A stretch of DNA of 10,125 nucleotides, from assembly GCA_902462325.1 (NCBI GenBank), contig CABQBF010000090.1:1-10125 (forward strand), read 5' to 3'. The notes beneath the pieces are model-generated. The model did no database searches. It was not told where the DNA came from and saw only the letters and a program-made list of their open reading frames with translations. Below are positions 1 through 7,111 of this stretch, one piece after another; position 1 is the stretch's first letter, and the number at the start of each line of letters is the position of its first letter. The position numbers and the translations under genes were made by a program. The stretch is from an uncultured Peptococcaceae bacterium. Its GTDB lineage: Bacteria > Bacillota > Peptococcia > Peptococcales > Peptococcaceae.

Positions 1-2
1 TT

Positions 3-440
3 CCAAAAGAAGATGGCTGTTATTTACAAATGGATTTTGTTACGGCGGGCGGTTATCGAAATACGCCACAGCTGGTGGAAAGCGCATCTTCTTTGTGGAT
101 TTATGGCAAGCAGGCCCAGTGGCAGCAAACGGTGGAACCGGTACTGCAATGGCAGACGGCAGAGGCTGGCATGTGCAGCCTTCGATATGAAGGGGCATAT
201 TACATCACGGTGTCCCGCTGGGATCAGGATTTGCGGGAGGCTTTAGAAGCCTTAGGCGGTGAACAGCTGGCGGAAAGTCCGTCGCCTTGGACAGTGGTAT
301 ATAGCGGAAAATTGACTTTTCAGCAGCAACTTCCACAGTCGGTGATTTGCAATGCAGCGGCAGTGTGGCAGCGTGCAGAGCGGTACAGCGAATATGTATG
401 GCGGTTGTACGAGAATCAAGATGGCGAGGGATTGGTGTAA
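3..440 (+). CDS. 3' end of an unrecognised gene (possibly YwmB-like)
   Basis: The reading frame is open from the left edge to a TAA at 438-440, giving 146 residues of the C-terminal part of a protein whose start lies outside the window. An internal ATG at 30 has no convincing ribosome binding site, so I treat the gene as truncated by the window, not as starting there. The fragment is soluble-looking and rich in Trp, Gln and Tyr, with no membrane segment. The order of a strand-rich middle, a GKL segment (residues about 102-104 of the fragment) and a final helix rich in Ala and Glu recalls YwmB-family secreted proteins of Bacillota, but this is a weak resemblance by eye and the function is unknown. 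A strong terminator follows 60 bases downstream, so this is the last gene of its transcript. Confidence 0.7.
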   Translation, partial: PKEDGCYLQMDFVTAGGYRNTPQLVESASSLWIYGKQAQWQQTVEPVLQWQTAEAGMCSLRYEGAYYITVSRWDQDLREALEALGGEQLAESPSPWTVVYSGKLTFQQQLPQSVICNAAAVWQRAERYSEYVWRLYENQDGEGLV

Positions 441-500
441 TAAAAATAATGCGGGATTTGAGATTTCAGCAAAATTTTGTTGGCCGTTTCCGTAAAAATA

Positions 501-534
501 ACAGGCGCTGCCCAAACATGCAGCGCTTGTTTTG
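501..534 (+). terminator. Rho-independent terminator
   Basis: An 11-base stem (501-511 with 520-530, including one G-U pair) encloses an 8-base loop and is followed by a short T tract at 530-533. It lies 60 bases past the stop of the partial gene at the left edge and should end its transcript. Confidence 0.8.
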
Positions 535-702
535 TCAAATTGTTTCCAGAGCAGACAGGCGGCGAAATTGGTTGCTGCGCATATCGTGTTTCTTTCAAGA
601 AGCGGCTAGCATGGGCGGTGGAAAAATTGCTGGAGCATGGAACCATTTATGCGCAAAAAACGACCACTTGTGACAGAACTGTAGCCGAGTTTCCAAAATT
701 CA
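535..702. other. Intergenic stretch without recognised content
   Basis: Between the terminator and the next promoter there are about 170 bases in which I see no gene with a ribosome binding site, no RNA gene and no clear hairpin. Short open frames cross it, but they run through the upstream terminator and show no family resemblance. Confidence 0.5.
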
Positions 703-711
703 TGTTAGAAT
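703..711 (+). promoter_or_regulatory. Extended -10 promoter for the 788-1411 gene
   Basis: TGTTAGAAT is an extended -10 element (TG at 703-704, TAGAAT at 706-711). No good -35 box stands 16-18 bases upstream. Transcription would begin near 718, which leaves too little leader for the ATG at 728 and favours the start at 788. Confidence 0.45.
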
Positions 712-787
712 AGAGCAAACAAGAAACATGTCGCAAATAGGTTTTGTTTGGGTTTGGTTGCGCCTATGGGAAAGGACGGATGGCAGC

Positions 788-1411
788 ATGCAGCGTGTAA
801 AAAAATGGAGAGCAGTGGCAAGGGTGCTTGTTTTGCTGCTTTTGTGCGGTTTTATGACAGTCAGCGCGGTGACACGGCTGGAAGAGCCGGTTTTCACGCA
901 GGTATATTATGCGCAGAACAACGACCGGCAGGAGCATGTCGTCTATTTTTACATCATTCATAATGTTGAAAATCAGTGGGGCGAACCTTTCCGTTTTTGT
1001 TTTCCCGAGGAACCGGCCATTCCTTGTAAGCTACAACCGGTAGAGGAGTATGGGCAATATTCAACTTTGATGGAGCAGGACGGGCATAAATGGCAGCAAG
1101 GAAAACGTATCTTTGGCCGGTATTGTGTGGAATTGCTGGAGCTGCGGTTTGTGGTAACGGAGGACGATTTGCAAAACGGCGCGCTGCATCTGACACAGGG
1201 TAAGGTGTATTTTCAGGGAGGCTATTATCAAAATTTGGATTTGGGCGATGTGCTGATTTCGGCGGCGGGAACGGTTGTCGATGACAGCGCTGTTCCGCGG
1301 CACTCTATGGCGTACATCTCCATTGGAGAATTTTCAGAACGGCCTTATTTTTCGGATTTTGGGCAGGTGTGGGCCTATTTGCAGGCCAATTTATCAATGG
1401 ATATGGATTAA
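788..1411 (+). CDS. Exported protein of unknown function
   Basis: This encodes 207 residues. I chose the ATG at 788 because it is preceded by AAGGACGG at 772-779 and begins a typical export signal: basic residues (Arg3, Lys5, Lys6, Arg8) followed by a hydrophobic stretch at about residues 11-27. An in-frame ATG at 728 would add 20 residues but has no ribosome binding site and lies almost at the predicted transcript start. The mature part is rich in Tyr, Phe and Gln and looks mostly beta-stranded; there is no lipobox and no second membrane segment, so it is either secreted or held by an uncleaved N-terminal anchor. I recognise no family. It has its own promoter and terminator and so appears to be transcribed alone, next to another gene for an exported protein. 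Confidence 0.75.
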   Translation: MQRVKKWRAVARVLVLLLLCGFMTVSAVTRLEEPVFTQVYYAQNNDRQEHVVYFYIIHNVENQWGEPFRFCFPEEPAIPCKLQPVEEYGQYSTLMEQDGHKWQQGKRIFGRYCVELLELRFVVTEDDLQNGALHLTQGKVYFQGGYYQNLDLGDVLISAAGTVVDDSAVPRHSMAYISIGEFSERPYFSDFGQVWAYLQANLSMDMD

Positions 1412-1415
1412 GTGG

Positions 1416-1459
1416 AAAGCTGTTATGGGAAGCATACAATCAACCTGCGACAGCTTTTT
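1416..1459 (+). terminator. Probable Rho-independent terminator
   Basis: AAAGCTGT (1416-1423) pairs perfectly with ACAGCTTT (1450-1457), and the T run extends to 1459. The 26-base loop is long, which lowers confidence, but the position just after the stop at 1411 fits. Confidence 0.6.
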
Positions 1460-1502
1460 CTATATCGGTGCTGCTACTTTTATCAGTGTTTGCATAAATT
1501 GA

Positions 1503-1532
1503 TGGACAAATGTCCTTGCTAAATGATACAAT
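1503..1532 (+). promoter_or_regulatory. Sigma-A-type promoter of the stalk-domain protein gene
   Basis: A -35 box TGGACA (1503-1508) is followed after 18 bases by TACAAT (1527-1532), which also carries the TG extension at 1524-1525. Transcription would begin near 1539, downstream of an in-frame start at 1510, which rules that start out. Confidence 0.65.
1504..1515. promoter_or_regulatory. Short palindrome over the -35 box
   Basis: GGACA-AA-TGTCC is a perfect 5-base inverted repeat with a 2-base centre. It overlaps the -35 box of the following promoter, a position where a repressor could act. It is short enough to be chance. Confidence 0.3.
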
Positions 1533-1578
1533 GGGAGCGAGAAACAGAAAACCAAATACAGGACGAGGGGGAATTGCG

Positions 1579-3840
1579 ATGCGAAAGGGAAAATGGATTT
1601 GCTGGTTGACGTTGTTGGTATGCTTTTTGTTGCCGGGGGCAGCTTGGGCTGCTGAGGTGCCGGAAGTAACAGCAGAGGAATACCGGTATTTTTTGGAGTG
1701 TTTTGCAAGCAGTTATGGCTATGTGGATGAAACAGAGCTTTCACAATATAGCGATGCCACATTGCAGGCTATGGTAAAAGAAGCCGTAGAAGAAGAAATG
1801 GGCGATTACAGCGACGAATTGGAGTTTATATTGTGGGATGATTATGGCTTTGAAGAGAAAGATTTTGGACGGTTTTCGGAGACGGAACTGGAAAAATTTA
1901 TGACCCGCGCTTTGGCTGACTGGTCCTATTCGTTCACAGTATGGCGTTTACAGGAAACGTATCAGATTGAAATAGATCCGGCTGACTATACGCCGCAGGA
2001 AATTGAGGCCATGTATTATAAAGCTGTCTTAGAACAGGAATATCAGATTACGGCGGATGTGGAGGAACTCACCTGGTATCAATTGGAGAATTTGTATGAT
2101 TGTCGAGAGATGCAACAGACGTTACAGGAAGACTATGGTGTGACAGAAGATCTGTCTGCTTATACCTATAAGGAATTAGTTGATTTGCAATATCGGCTTG
2201 CAAAGGAGAAATCTCTGCGAGAAGACTATGGCGTAATGGAGGATTTGTCTGGCTATACTGATGAGGAATTGCAGAAACTGTGTTACAGATATTATTATGA
2301 ACAGTCTTTGCGGGAAGAGTATGCTGTAACAGAAGATTTATCCAAATATACTTTAGAAGAATTAGAAGAATTGTATTATGCTTTGGAGGAAGATGCTTGG
2401 GAAAAAGAACAGGAAAAATGGGAGGAAGAAGCCCGCACAAGGGTGAATATTCAAATTAATGGCGAGAATATGTATTTTACAGACGGAGAAGCCGATGACT
2501 GGTGGAGCCAGTATGCTGCCTATACTTCCGATGTACGGCCTGTGATGAAGGACGACAGAGTGTATATCCCATTCCGGGCGGTGTTTGAAGCTTTGGGCGC
2601 GGAGGTTGCTTACGATGCAGCCAGCAAAACGGTAACAGCGAAACGGAGTAATCGCACGGTATCTTTTACAGCGGGGCAACCGCAATATGTGATGGATGGT
2701 GTGACCATTCCTATGGATGCGCAGGCTTTTGTGCAGGATGGCCGTACCTTTGTGCCGGTGCGTTTTGCTTCGCAGGCATTGGGCGCAGCCGTTGGCTGGG
2801 ATTCTGAAAACCGTACCGTGGTGATTTTGGAGCGGGACAAGTATATCAAACGCTATCAAGGAAAATTTACGGTATTGAACAAGTATTTGCAGCATTGGGA
2901 CTTGGGTGAAGGCAATCTGGCTTTGCAGGGTAATTTAGAGTTTGCGCTGCAAATGAGCGGAACCGATTGGAAAACTGGCGAGCAGATGGACATTCCTATC
3001 AATTTGACCATGGAAATACAGGAGTTGACATCGGAGGATGTCGTCAATCTGGAGGCGGCTGTAAAGCTGGATATGGACAAGCTGGTGGCTTTATTGCAGC
3101 GTGAAGGCGCATTAGACGATAAAGCTGTAACTATATTGAATGCTTTTAAGGATTTTCGGCTGCAATATATTCTGGACGTGAGCAAGGGCAAGTTTTATCT
3201 CAAGTCGGAACTGCTGGATTTGTTAGAAGGGCAGAAGAATGCCTGGTACAGCGTTGATATTGCCGATTATTTAGAAGAAGATGGGTATGCGGAGTATCAG
3301 CAAATCATTGCCGAAGCTCTGCAGGAAGCCGGGCAGCAGCGTGACTTGGATATGGACGCGTTAGTGGCGGCGTTGGTCAACGATATTTCTGTGACCGATT
3401 CCGATGAAGTAGAAAGCATGATAGGATTTTTGGACGGCATGCTGCATGTGGTAGGCGATCAGTCTTTGGGCAAAACAGCAGAGGGCTATGAGCGCAGCAT
3501 GGAACGTGCGGACTGGGGCTATGGCGCCAAGCTGGTGTTCCAGGGTGATAAAAATGCGATTACCGGTCTGAAACTTACTGCAGAGTATGCAGACGATGCA
3601 AGCAGCTTCCATTTTGTGCTGGAAGAACAAGACCATGTAATCCAATTTGTGATAACGGGCAGCACAGAGGAAGGGGAAACGGTGGTAACGCTGAATTGCA
3701 GCGGACAGCTAGCATACAGCATTACTGATGCAGAGCCGGTCAGAACGCCGGAGGACGGCAGTCCTGTGTATGATTTGCTGAAATTGATTGAAGAATATGC
3801 TGGCTCTTGGTATGAATATGAAGAAGAAGAGGCCGCATAA
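1579..3840 (+). CDS. Secreted repeat protein with copper-amine-oxidase N-terminal (stalk) domain
   Basis: This encodes 753 residues. The ATG at 1579 follows a GAGGGGG ribosome binding site (1565-1571) and begins a clear signal peptide, with likely cleavage after Ala-Trp-Ala (residues 22-24). Residues about 42-275 are very acidic and Tyr-rich and hold about seven degenerate repeats, the last four 31 residues apart. Residues about 289-420 match the copper-amine-oxidase N-terminal domain family (PF07833): a V-Y-I-P-F-R-A core near 328 followed by EALGAEV, and a second F-V-P-V-R-F core near 390 followed by QALGAAVGW. Despite its name this domain does not imply an oxidase; in Bacillota it is a common extracellular module. 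Residues about 425-753 look like alternating strands and helices and I do not recognise them. The protein ends in a Glu-rich tail with no sorting motif or membrane anchor. A cell-envelope role is an inference from export and domain content. It has its own promoter and terminator. Confidence 0.9.
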   Translation: MRKGKWICWLTLLVCFLLPGAAWAAEVPEVTAEEYRYFLECFASSYGYVDETELSQYSDATLQAMVKEAVEEEMGDYSDELEFILWDDYGFEEKDFGRFSETELEKFMTRALADWSYSFTVWRLQETYQIEIDPADYTPQEIEAMYYKAVLEQEYQITADVEELTWYQLENLYDCREMQQTLQEDYGVTEDLSAYTYKELVDLQYRLAKEKSLREDYGVMEDLSGYTDEELQKLCYRYYYEQSLREEYAVTEDLSKYTLEELEELYYALEEDAWEKEQEKWEEEARTRVNIQINGENMYFTDGEADDWWSQYAAYTSDVRPVMKDDRVYIPFRAVFEALGAEVAYDAASKTVTAKRSNRTVSFTAGQPQYVMDGVTIPMDAQAFVQDGRTFVPVRFASQALGAAVGWDSENRTVVILERDKYIKRYQGKFTVLNKYLQHWDLGEGNLALQGNLEFALQMSGTDWKTGEQMDIPINLTMEIQELTSEDVVNLEAAVKLDMDKLVALLQREGALDDKAVTILNAFKDFRLQYILDVSKGKFYLKSELLDLLEGQKNAWYSVDIADYLEEDGYAEYQQIIAEALQEAGQQRDLDMDALVAALVNDISVTDSDEVESMIGFLDGMLHVVGDQSLGKTAEGYERSMERADWGYGAKLVFQGDKNAITGLKLTAEYADDASSFHFVLEEQDHVIQFVITGSTEEGETVVTLNCSGQLAYSITDAEPVRTPEDGSPVYDLLKLIEEYAGSWYEYEEEEAA
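1702..2400 (+). repeat. Seven-unit degenerate coding repeat
   Basis: Units begin at about 1702, 1831, 1948, 2029, 2122, 2215 and 2308. The last four begin exactly 93 bases (31 residues) apart. The consensus is roughly L-x-x-(D/E)-Y-G-x-x-E-D-L-S-x-Y-T-x-x-E-L-x-x-L-Y. The last three units are the most alike, and the first units are degenerate with variable spacing (27-43 residues). The repeats keep the reading frame, so they are a protein-level repeat and not a DNA satellite. Confidence 0.75.
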
Positions 3841-3854
3841 AGAAACGCAGTGTG

Positions 3855-3902
3855 AAAAATGGGCTGTCGCTTCAGGGCTTGCTTTGATGCGACAGCCTTT
3901 TG
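3855..3902. terminator. Bidirectional Rho-independent terminator
   Basis: GGCTGTCGC (3862-3870) pairs perfectly with GCGACAGCC (3889-3897) around an 18-base loop. On the plus strand a T run follows at 3898-3901. On the minus strand the A run at 3855-3859 becomes a T run. It therefore suits both convergent genes: the one ending at 3840 and the minus-strand gene ending at 3956. Confidence 0.85.
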
Positions 3903-3955
3903 TGTATGTTGATAAAATTTTTATCCGGTTATTCTAATGATTGCAGAAGGTTTGT

Positions 3956-4807
3956 TTATTGCGTTTCTTCGGGGAAAAACGCCGTCTTAGGTGCAGTCTG
4001 CTGCTGCATGGCTGGGATACTGTCGGTATCCGGCTTTTCGGTTGACGCCATTTTTTTGATGGGCTTCATCACTTGCTCTGCTTCGGGCAGCATCAGCGGC
4101 GCCCAAAGAGAGGTGGTGATGGCGTGCAGCATTCGTTCACGGACGGTGGAATTCATAGCTTCCAGCCGGGAGAGTTCTTCTTTCATGGTATGCCGTTTGG
4201 TAATGCCGTCGGCAGGACAGTTATTGGGTACCACCGGCAGTTCTAATTGTCTGGCAGCGGTGATGATATCTTTTTCGTAAACATAAATCATGGGCCGGAT
4301 AACGGTGATGTCGGCGCGGGACAAATAGGTGCGGGGCGAGAAGGTGTGCATCCGCCCTTCAAAAACCAGACTCATCAGAAAGGTTTCCAGCGCGTCGTCT
4401 AAATGATGGCCCAGAGCCACTTTGTTGCAGCCCAGCGCTTTGGCAGTATGATTGATGGCGCCGCGGCGCATATTGGCGCACAGGGAGCAGGGATTGGTTT
4501 CTTTGCGCTCCTCGTAGACAATGCGGCCAATGTTGGTTTGCTCCAGATGAAAGGGAATGCCCAACTGCTGGCAGTATTGTCCGATAAGCTGATAATCGTT
4601 GTTCCAGCCCACATCCAGAGAGATGCCTTGCAGTTCAAAGGGAATGGGCAAGGTTTTTTGCAGCACCGAGAGGGTATAGAGCATAACGGTGCTGTCTTTG
4701 CCGCCGGATAAGCCTACGGCGATTTTATCATAGGGCTGAATCAGGCCATATTCGCGGCTGGCCCGACGAATTTTAGCCAGAAGAGGTTTGTTATATTTGC
4801 GCCACAT
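3956..4807 (-). CDS. ttcA: TtcA-family tRNA 2-thiocytidine synthetase-like protein
   Basis: This encodes 283 residues of the TtcA/TilS-like ATP pyrophosphatase family, which activates a tRNA base with ATP and inserts sulfur; the founding member makes 2-thiocytidine at position 32. The PP-loop SGGKDS is at residues 34-39. The CxxC pair is Cys107 and Cys110 and a third conserved Cys is at 197 (PNNCPADG); in TtcA these three hold an iron-sulfur cluster. GHHLDD at 133-138 is another family motif. The start follows AGGAGT with a 7-base gap. After about residue 232 comes a roughly 50-residue Pro/Thr/Lys-rich tail that looks disordered. The family is certain, but the exact target base in this organism is not, since homologues in Bacillota are less studied. 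It is transcribed alone, divergently from folD. Confidence 0.9.
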   Translation of the reverse strand: MWRKYNKPLLAKIRRASREYGLIQPYDKIAVGLSGGKDSTVMLYTLSVLQKTLPIPFELQGISLDVGWNNDYQLIGQYCQQLGIPFHLEQTNIGRIVYEERKETNPCSLCANMRRGAINHTAKALGCNKVALGHHLDDALETFLMSLVFEGRMHTFSPRTYLSRADITVIRPMIYVYEKDIITAARQLELPVVPNNCPADGITKRHTMKEELSRLEAMNSTVRERMLHAITTSLWAPLMLPEAEQVMKPIKKMASTEKPDTDSIPAMQQQTAPKTAFFPEETQ

Positions 4808-4869
4808 GGGCAGGACTCCTTTCGATGAAACAGGCGATGGATAAACCTAGTAAATAACTTCGATATTTA

Positions 4870-4898
4870 ATTATAAGGGAAGAAGAGAAAAAAAGCAA
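4870..4898 (-). promoter_or_regulatory. Promoter of the TtcA-family gene
   Basis: Read on the minus strand, TTGCTT (4898-4893) and TATAAT (4875-4870) are separated by 17 bases. Transcription would start near 4863, about 55 bases before the ATG at 4807. Confidence 0.65.
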
Positions 4899-4909
4899 AA
4901 TAATTATGG

Positions 4910-4936
4910 TTGTTCCACAAAAAAGTATGTTATAAT
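4910..4936 (+). promoter_or_regulatory. Extended -10 promoter of folD
   Basis: A perfect TATAAT at 4931-4936 carries the TG extension at 4928-4929. The upstream box is weak (TTGTTC at 4910-4915, a 15-base spacer), so the extended -10 probably carries recognition. The segment 4921-4940 recurs with one change at 7211-7230. Confidence 0.7.
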
Positions 4937-4993
4937 AAAAACCATATATAAAATCAGGCTGTGAATCAGACAGAAGATGGGAGTGCAGACAGG

Positions 4994-5833
4994 ATGTTAA
5001 AATTGATTGATGGCAAACAGCTGGCGCAGAAGCGCCGGGAAGAAATTAAGCAGACGGTAGAGCAGTTAAAGGCGAAAGGCATTGTGCCTGGGTTAGCAGT
5101 CATTTTGGTAGGGGAAGACCCCGCTTCTCAGGTTTATGTGCGCAACAAGGAAAAGGCCTGCCAGGAGGTTGGGTTTTATTCGGAGGTATACCGCCTGCCG
5201 GAGCAGACCAGCCAGGCAGAGCTGCTGCAGTTGATTGACCGCTTAAATGGCGACGCCAACATTCATGGCTTATTGGTACAGTTGCCGGTGCCTAAACATA
5301 TTGATGAACAAGCAGTGATTTGTGCGATCAGCCCCAAAAAAGATGTGGACGGCTTTTTGCCGGAAAATCTGGGGTCTTTGCTGATTGGCCAGCCGGCCTT
5401 TGAGCCATGCACCCCGAAAGGCTGCATGGATTTGATTAAGCAGACTGGTATCCAGATTGCGGGGAAAAAGGCTGTGGTAGTAGGACGCAGCAATATTGTA
5501 GGCAAGCCGGTGGCTATGATGCTTTTGCGGGAAAACGCCACCGTTACTATCTGCCACTCGAAAACGCAAAATCTGCGGGACGAGCTGCTGAGTGCCGATA
5601 TTGTGGTAGTGGCCATTGGAAAATCAAATTTTATTACCGGCGATATGATTAAAGACGGCGCAGTGGTGATTGATGTGGGCATGAACCGTCTGGAAAACGG
5701 TAAGCTGACCGGCGACGTGGACCGGGCCAGTTTGGAAGGCCGCGACTGCTGGCTGACGCCGGTGCCTGGCGGCGTAGGCCCCATGACCATCACCATGCTG
5801 ATGAAAAATACACTGGAGAGCGCCCTGCGATAG
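4994..5833 (+). CDS. folD: Bifunctional methylenetetrahydrofolate dehydrogenase/cyclohydrolase
   Basis: This encodes 279 residues, the normal FolD length. FolD interconverts 5,10-methylene-, 5,10-methenyl- and 10-formyl-tetrahydrofolate in the cytosol, supplying one-carbon units. Visible family marks are Tyr48 and Lys52 in the YVRNK active-site motif, VDGF, the PCTPKG segment, the Rossmann motif GRSNIVGKPVA for the pyridine nucleotide, the VIDVGMNR strand and the C-terminal TPVPGGVGPMT. I chose the ATG at 4994 because it gives the usual start (a Met followed closely by LIDGK) and has GGGAG at 4979-4983; a GTG at 4961 would add 11 unusual residues. The next gene's ribosome binding site overlaps the stop codon, so the two are translationally linked. 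All motifs are intact. Confidence 0.97.
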   Translation: MLKLIDGKQLAQKRREEIKQTVEQLKAKGIVPGLAVILVGEDPASQVYVRNKEKACQEVGFYSEVYRLPEQTSQAELLQLIDRLNGDANIHGLLVQLPVPKHIDEQAVICAISPKKDVDGFLPENLGSLLIGQPAFEPCTPKGCMDLIKQTGIQIAGKKAVVVGRSNIVGKPVAMMLLRENATVTICHSKTQNLRDELLSADIVVVAIGKSNFITGDMIKDGAVVIDVGMNRLENGKLTGDVDRASLEGRDCWLTPVPGGVGPMTITMLMKNTLESALR

Positions 5834-5844
5834 GAGGATACAAC

Positions 5845-6384
5845 ATGGAACGGCAGAGAACCGAATTGGACCAGAAAATTCTTCTGATTTGTGAAGATAT
5901 CGAACAATGCTTGAAACGGGCGGAACAACTGCCCGATTATAACGACAGCTCGTCTTATTATTGCCGGCTGATTACATTAAAAGAAAAAATAGCGACGGAG
6001 CGCCGCTTGCAGGAGGAAATCAGTCTGCCCTGCCGTTTTTTGCTGGAACATTTTTCCCTGTTTTTGGGCAAATGGGATTATACTATCGGCTGCAAATACG
6101 GACAAATACAAAGCGGACGGGGTATGCTGTCCGATATAAAAATCGGCGAATGGGGCAATATCAGTTTGATGATTGACGGTTTGGAGGTGACTTGGCGGGA
6201 TGCGGATTATTGTTATATGTTTTATCCCGACAAAGTAATTTTACGGCCAAAATCTGTGGGGAAAAATGATATTTATCTCTATTTTAGCTATGCCTTTAAG
6301 TATGGCAATGTGTTGAACCGGTTTTCGGATGTGGCCAAGGACCCTCAAACAGCCTATTGGCATCAGGAGCTGCAGGAAGATTAA
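5845..6384 (+). CDS. Hypothetical protein coupled to folD
   Basis: This encodes 179 residues and starts 11 bases after folD. Its AGGAGG (5832-5837) overlaps the folD stop codon, so translation is probably coupled. Residues 1-60 are charged and predicted helical, likely a coiled coil. The remainder is rich in Tyr, Trp and Gly and looks beta-stranded (for example the IKIGEWGNISLMIDG stretch in the middle). There is no signal peptide or membrane segment, so it should be cytosolic. It carries scattered Cys residues but no CxxC pair or catalytic motif that I recognise. Its position suggests co-expression with folD, but nothing in its sequence shows a role in folate metabolism. Confidence 0.8.
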   Translation: MERQRTELDQKILLICEDIEQCLKRAEQLPDYNDSSSYYCRLITLKEKIATERRLQEEISLPCRFLLEHFSLFLGKWDYTIGCKYGQIQSGRGMLSDIKIGEWGNISLMIDGLEVTWRDADYCYMFYPDKVILRPKSVGKNDIYLYFSYAFKYGNVLNRFSDVAKDPQTAYWHQELQED

Positions 6385-6396
6385 AGTGTTTAGCAT

Positions 6397-6411
6397 AAGA
6401 ATGGCATTCTT
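6397..6411. promoter_or_regulatory. Operator-like palindrome before the lipoprotein gene
   Basis: AAGAATG-G-CATTCTT is a perfect 7-base inverted repeat with a single central base. It lies 58 bases before the lipoprotein start and just upstream of a possible -10 box (TAAAAT, 6415-6420) that lacks a clear -35. No T tract follows, so it is not a normal terminator. Confidence 0.35.
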
Positions 6412-6468
6412 GCATAAAATGAAAGCAATGGTCGACGTTTCAATCACAGAAAATAAAGGAGTACAGGT

Positions 6469-7044
6469 ATGCAAAGAACATTCATTATGCTTTTGCTGCT
6501 CTGTCTATTGTTTGCGGGAGCGGCGGGCTGTGCTGCGGTAAATCCGGCAGAACCGGAATCGGAGCAGGAAGAAGCGGCGGAAGAGCCGGTGGCCGATGCG
6601 GGCATCCGTGTGTCGGGCACAGTGGTGGAGGCTGCCGGCAAGCAGGTGGACTTGGCGGAAAAAAATGAATATGTACGCGCTATTGTGCGCTGCCGGTGGG
6701 TAGAGCAGAACAAGGTTGCCATAGAAGGCAGCCTGAGCGGCAGCAACAGTCAGGAGTTGTACTTGGCCGTGTATGATGTGGTGCGGGAGCTTTATGTGTA
6801 TGAGCAATACGGCAAACAATTTATTTGGCAAAACGATGATTTGGATACCTTGATTTATGTGGTAGATTATGCCAAGGACAAGGAGCCTTCCCGGGTGTTG
6901 AACAAAAAAGATGTGGTGCTGTATGAAACCGGTGCGGAAGAGCAAATTCAAAACATTGCCTATGTGCCGAAGGGCGTGAAGGTAGAAATCAGCGATTTAC
7001 ATGGCGATAATCTCCGGCAAGTGGTGGTAGAAGCGTCTAGCTGA
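6469..7044 (+). CDS. Small lipoprotein of unknown function
   Basis: This encodes 191 residues. The ATG follows AAAGGAG (6455-6461) with a 7-base gap. The N-terminus is a lipoprotein signal: Arg3, a Leu-rich core and a lipobox ending Ala-Ala-Gly-Cys, with the lipid-carrying residue at Cys21. Residues about 25-45 are an acidic linker rich in Glu, Ala and Pro, typical of a tether. The rest, about 140 residues, looks like a compact beta-rich domain with hydrophobic strands such as LYLAVYDVV and TLIYVVDY. I do not recognise the family. It follows the folD-linked gene by 84 bases with no clear terminator between, so it may share that transcript or use the weak promoter near 6415. It should sit on the outer face of the cytoplasmic membrane. 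Confidence 0.8.
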   Translation: MQRTFIMLLLLCLLFAGAAGCAAVNPAEPESEQEEAAEEPVADAGIRVSGTVVEAAGKQVDLAEKNEYVRAIVRCRWVEQNKVAIEGSLSGSNSQELYLAVYDVVRELYVYEQYGKQFIWQNDDLDTLIYVVDYAKDKEPSRVLNKKDVVLYETGAEEQIQNIAYVPKGVKVEISDLHGDNLRQVVVEASS

Positions 7045-7111
7045 GAACATGTCTACTGCATATAAAACGCATAATGTTGAGAGAGATTGTTTAACCGATA
7101 TGTCGCATAGG

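Noticed and set aside
477..713. Small plus-strand open frame in the gap after the first gene
   Set aside because: It runs through a strong terminator hairpin, begins with TTG without a ribosome binding site and ends inside the next promoter.
728..787. Upstream in-frame start for the 788 gene
   Set aside because: It lies about 10 bases after the predicted transcript start, has no ribosome binding site and would place 20 odd residues before a normal signal peptide.
1702..2400. Possible CRISPR-like or DNA tandem repeat
   Set aside because: The periodicity keeps the reading frame, units diverge at the base level and there are no spacers; it is a protein repeat.
2362..2895. Minus-strand open frame of 177 codons
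   Set aside because: It is antisense to the stalk-domain protein, whose motifs are clear on the plus strand; its translation is His/Arg/Ile-rich and without motifs.
3911..3925. A/T-rich palindrome GATAAAA-T-TTTTATC
   Set aside because: It lies downstream of both convergent genes, away from any promoter, and its low complexity makes chance likely.
4403..4711. Plus-strand open frame of 102 codons
   Set aside because: It is antisense to the TtcA-family gene, covering its CxxC and part of its core; no independent support.
5263..5928. Long minus-strand open frame of 221 codons opposite folD
   Set aside because: It lies antisense to an intact folD, shows no family motif and has no ribosome binding site; it is a by-product of folD codon use.
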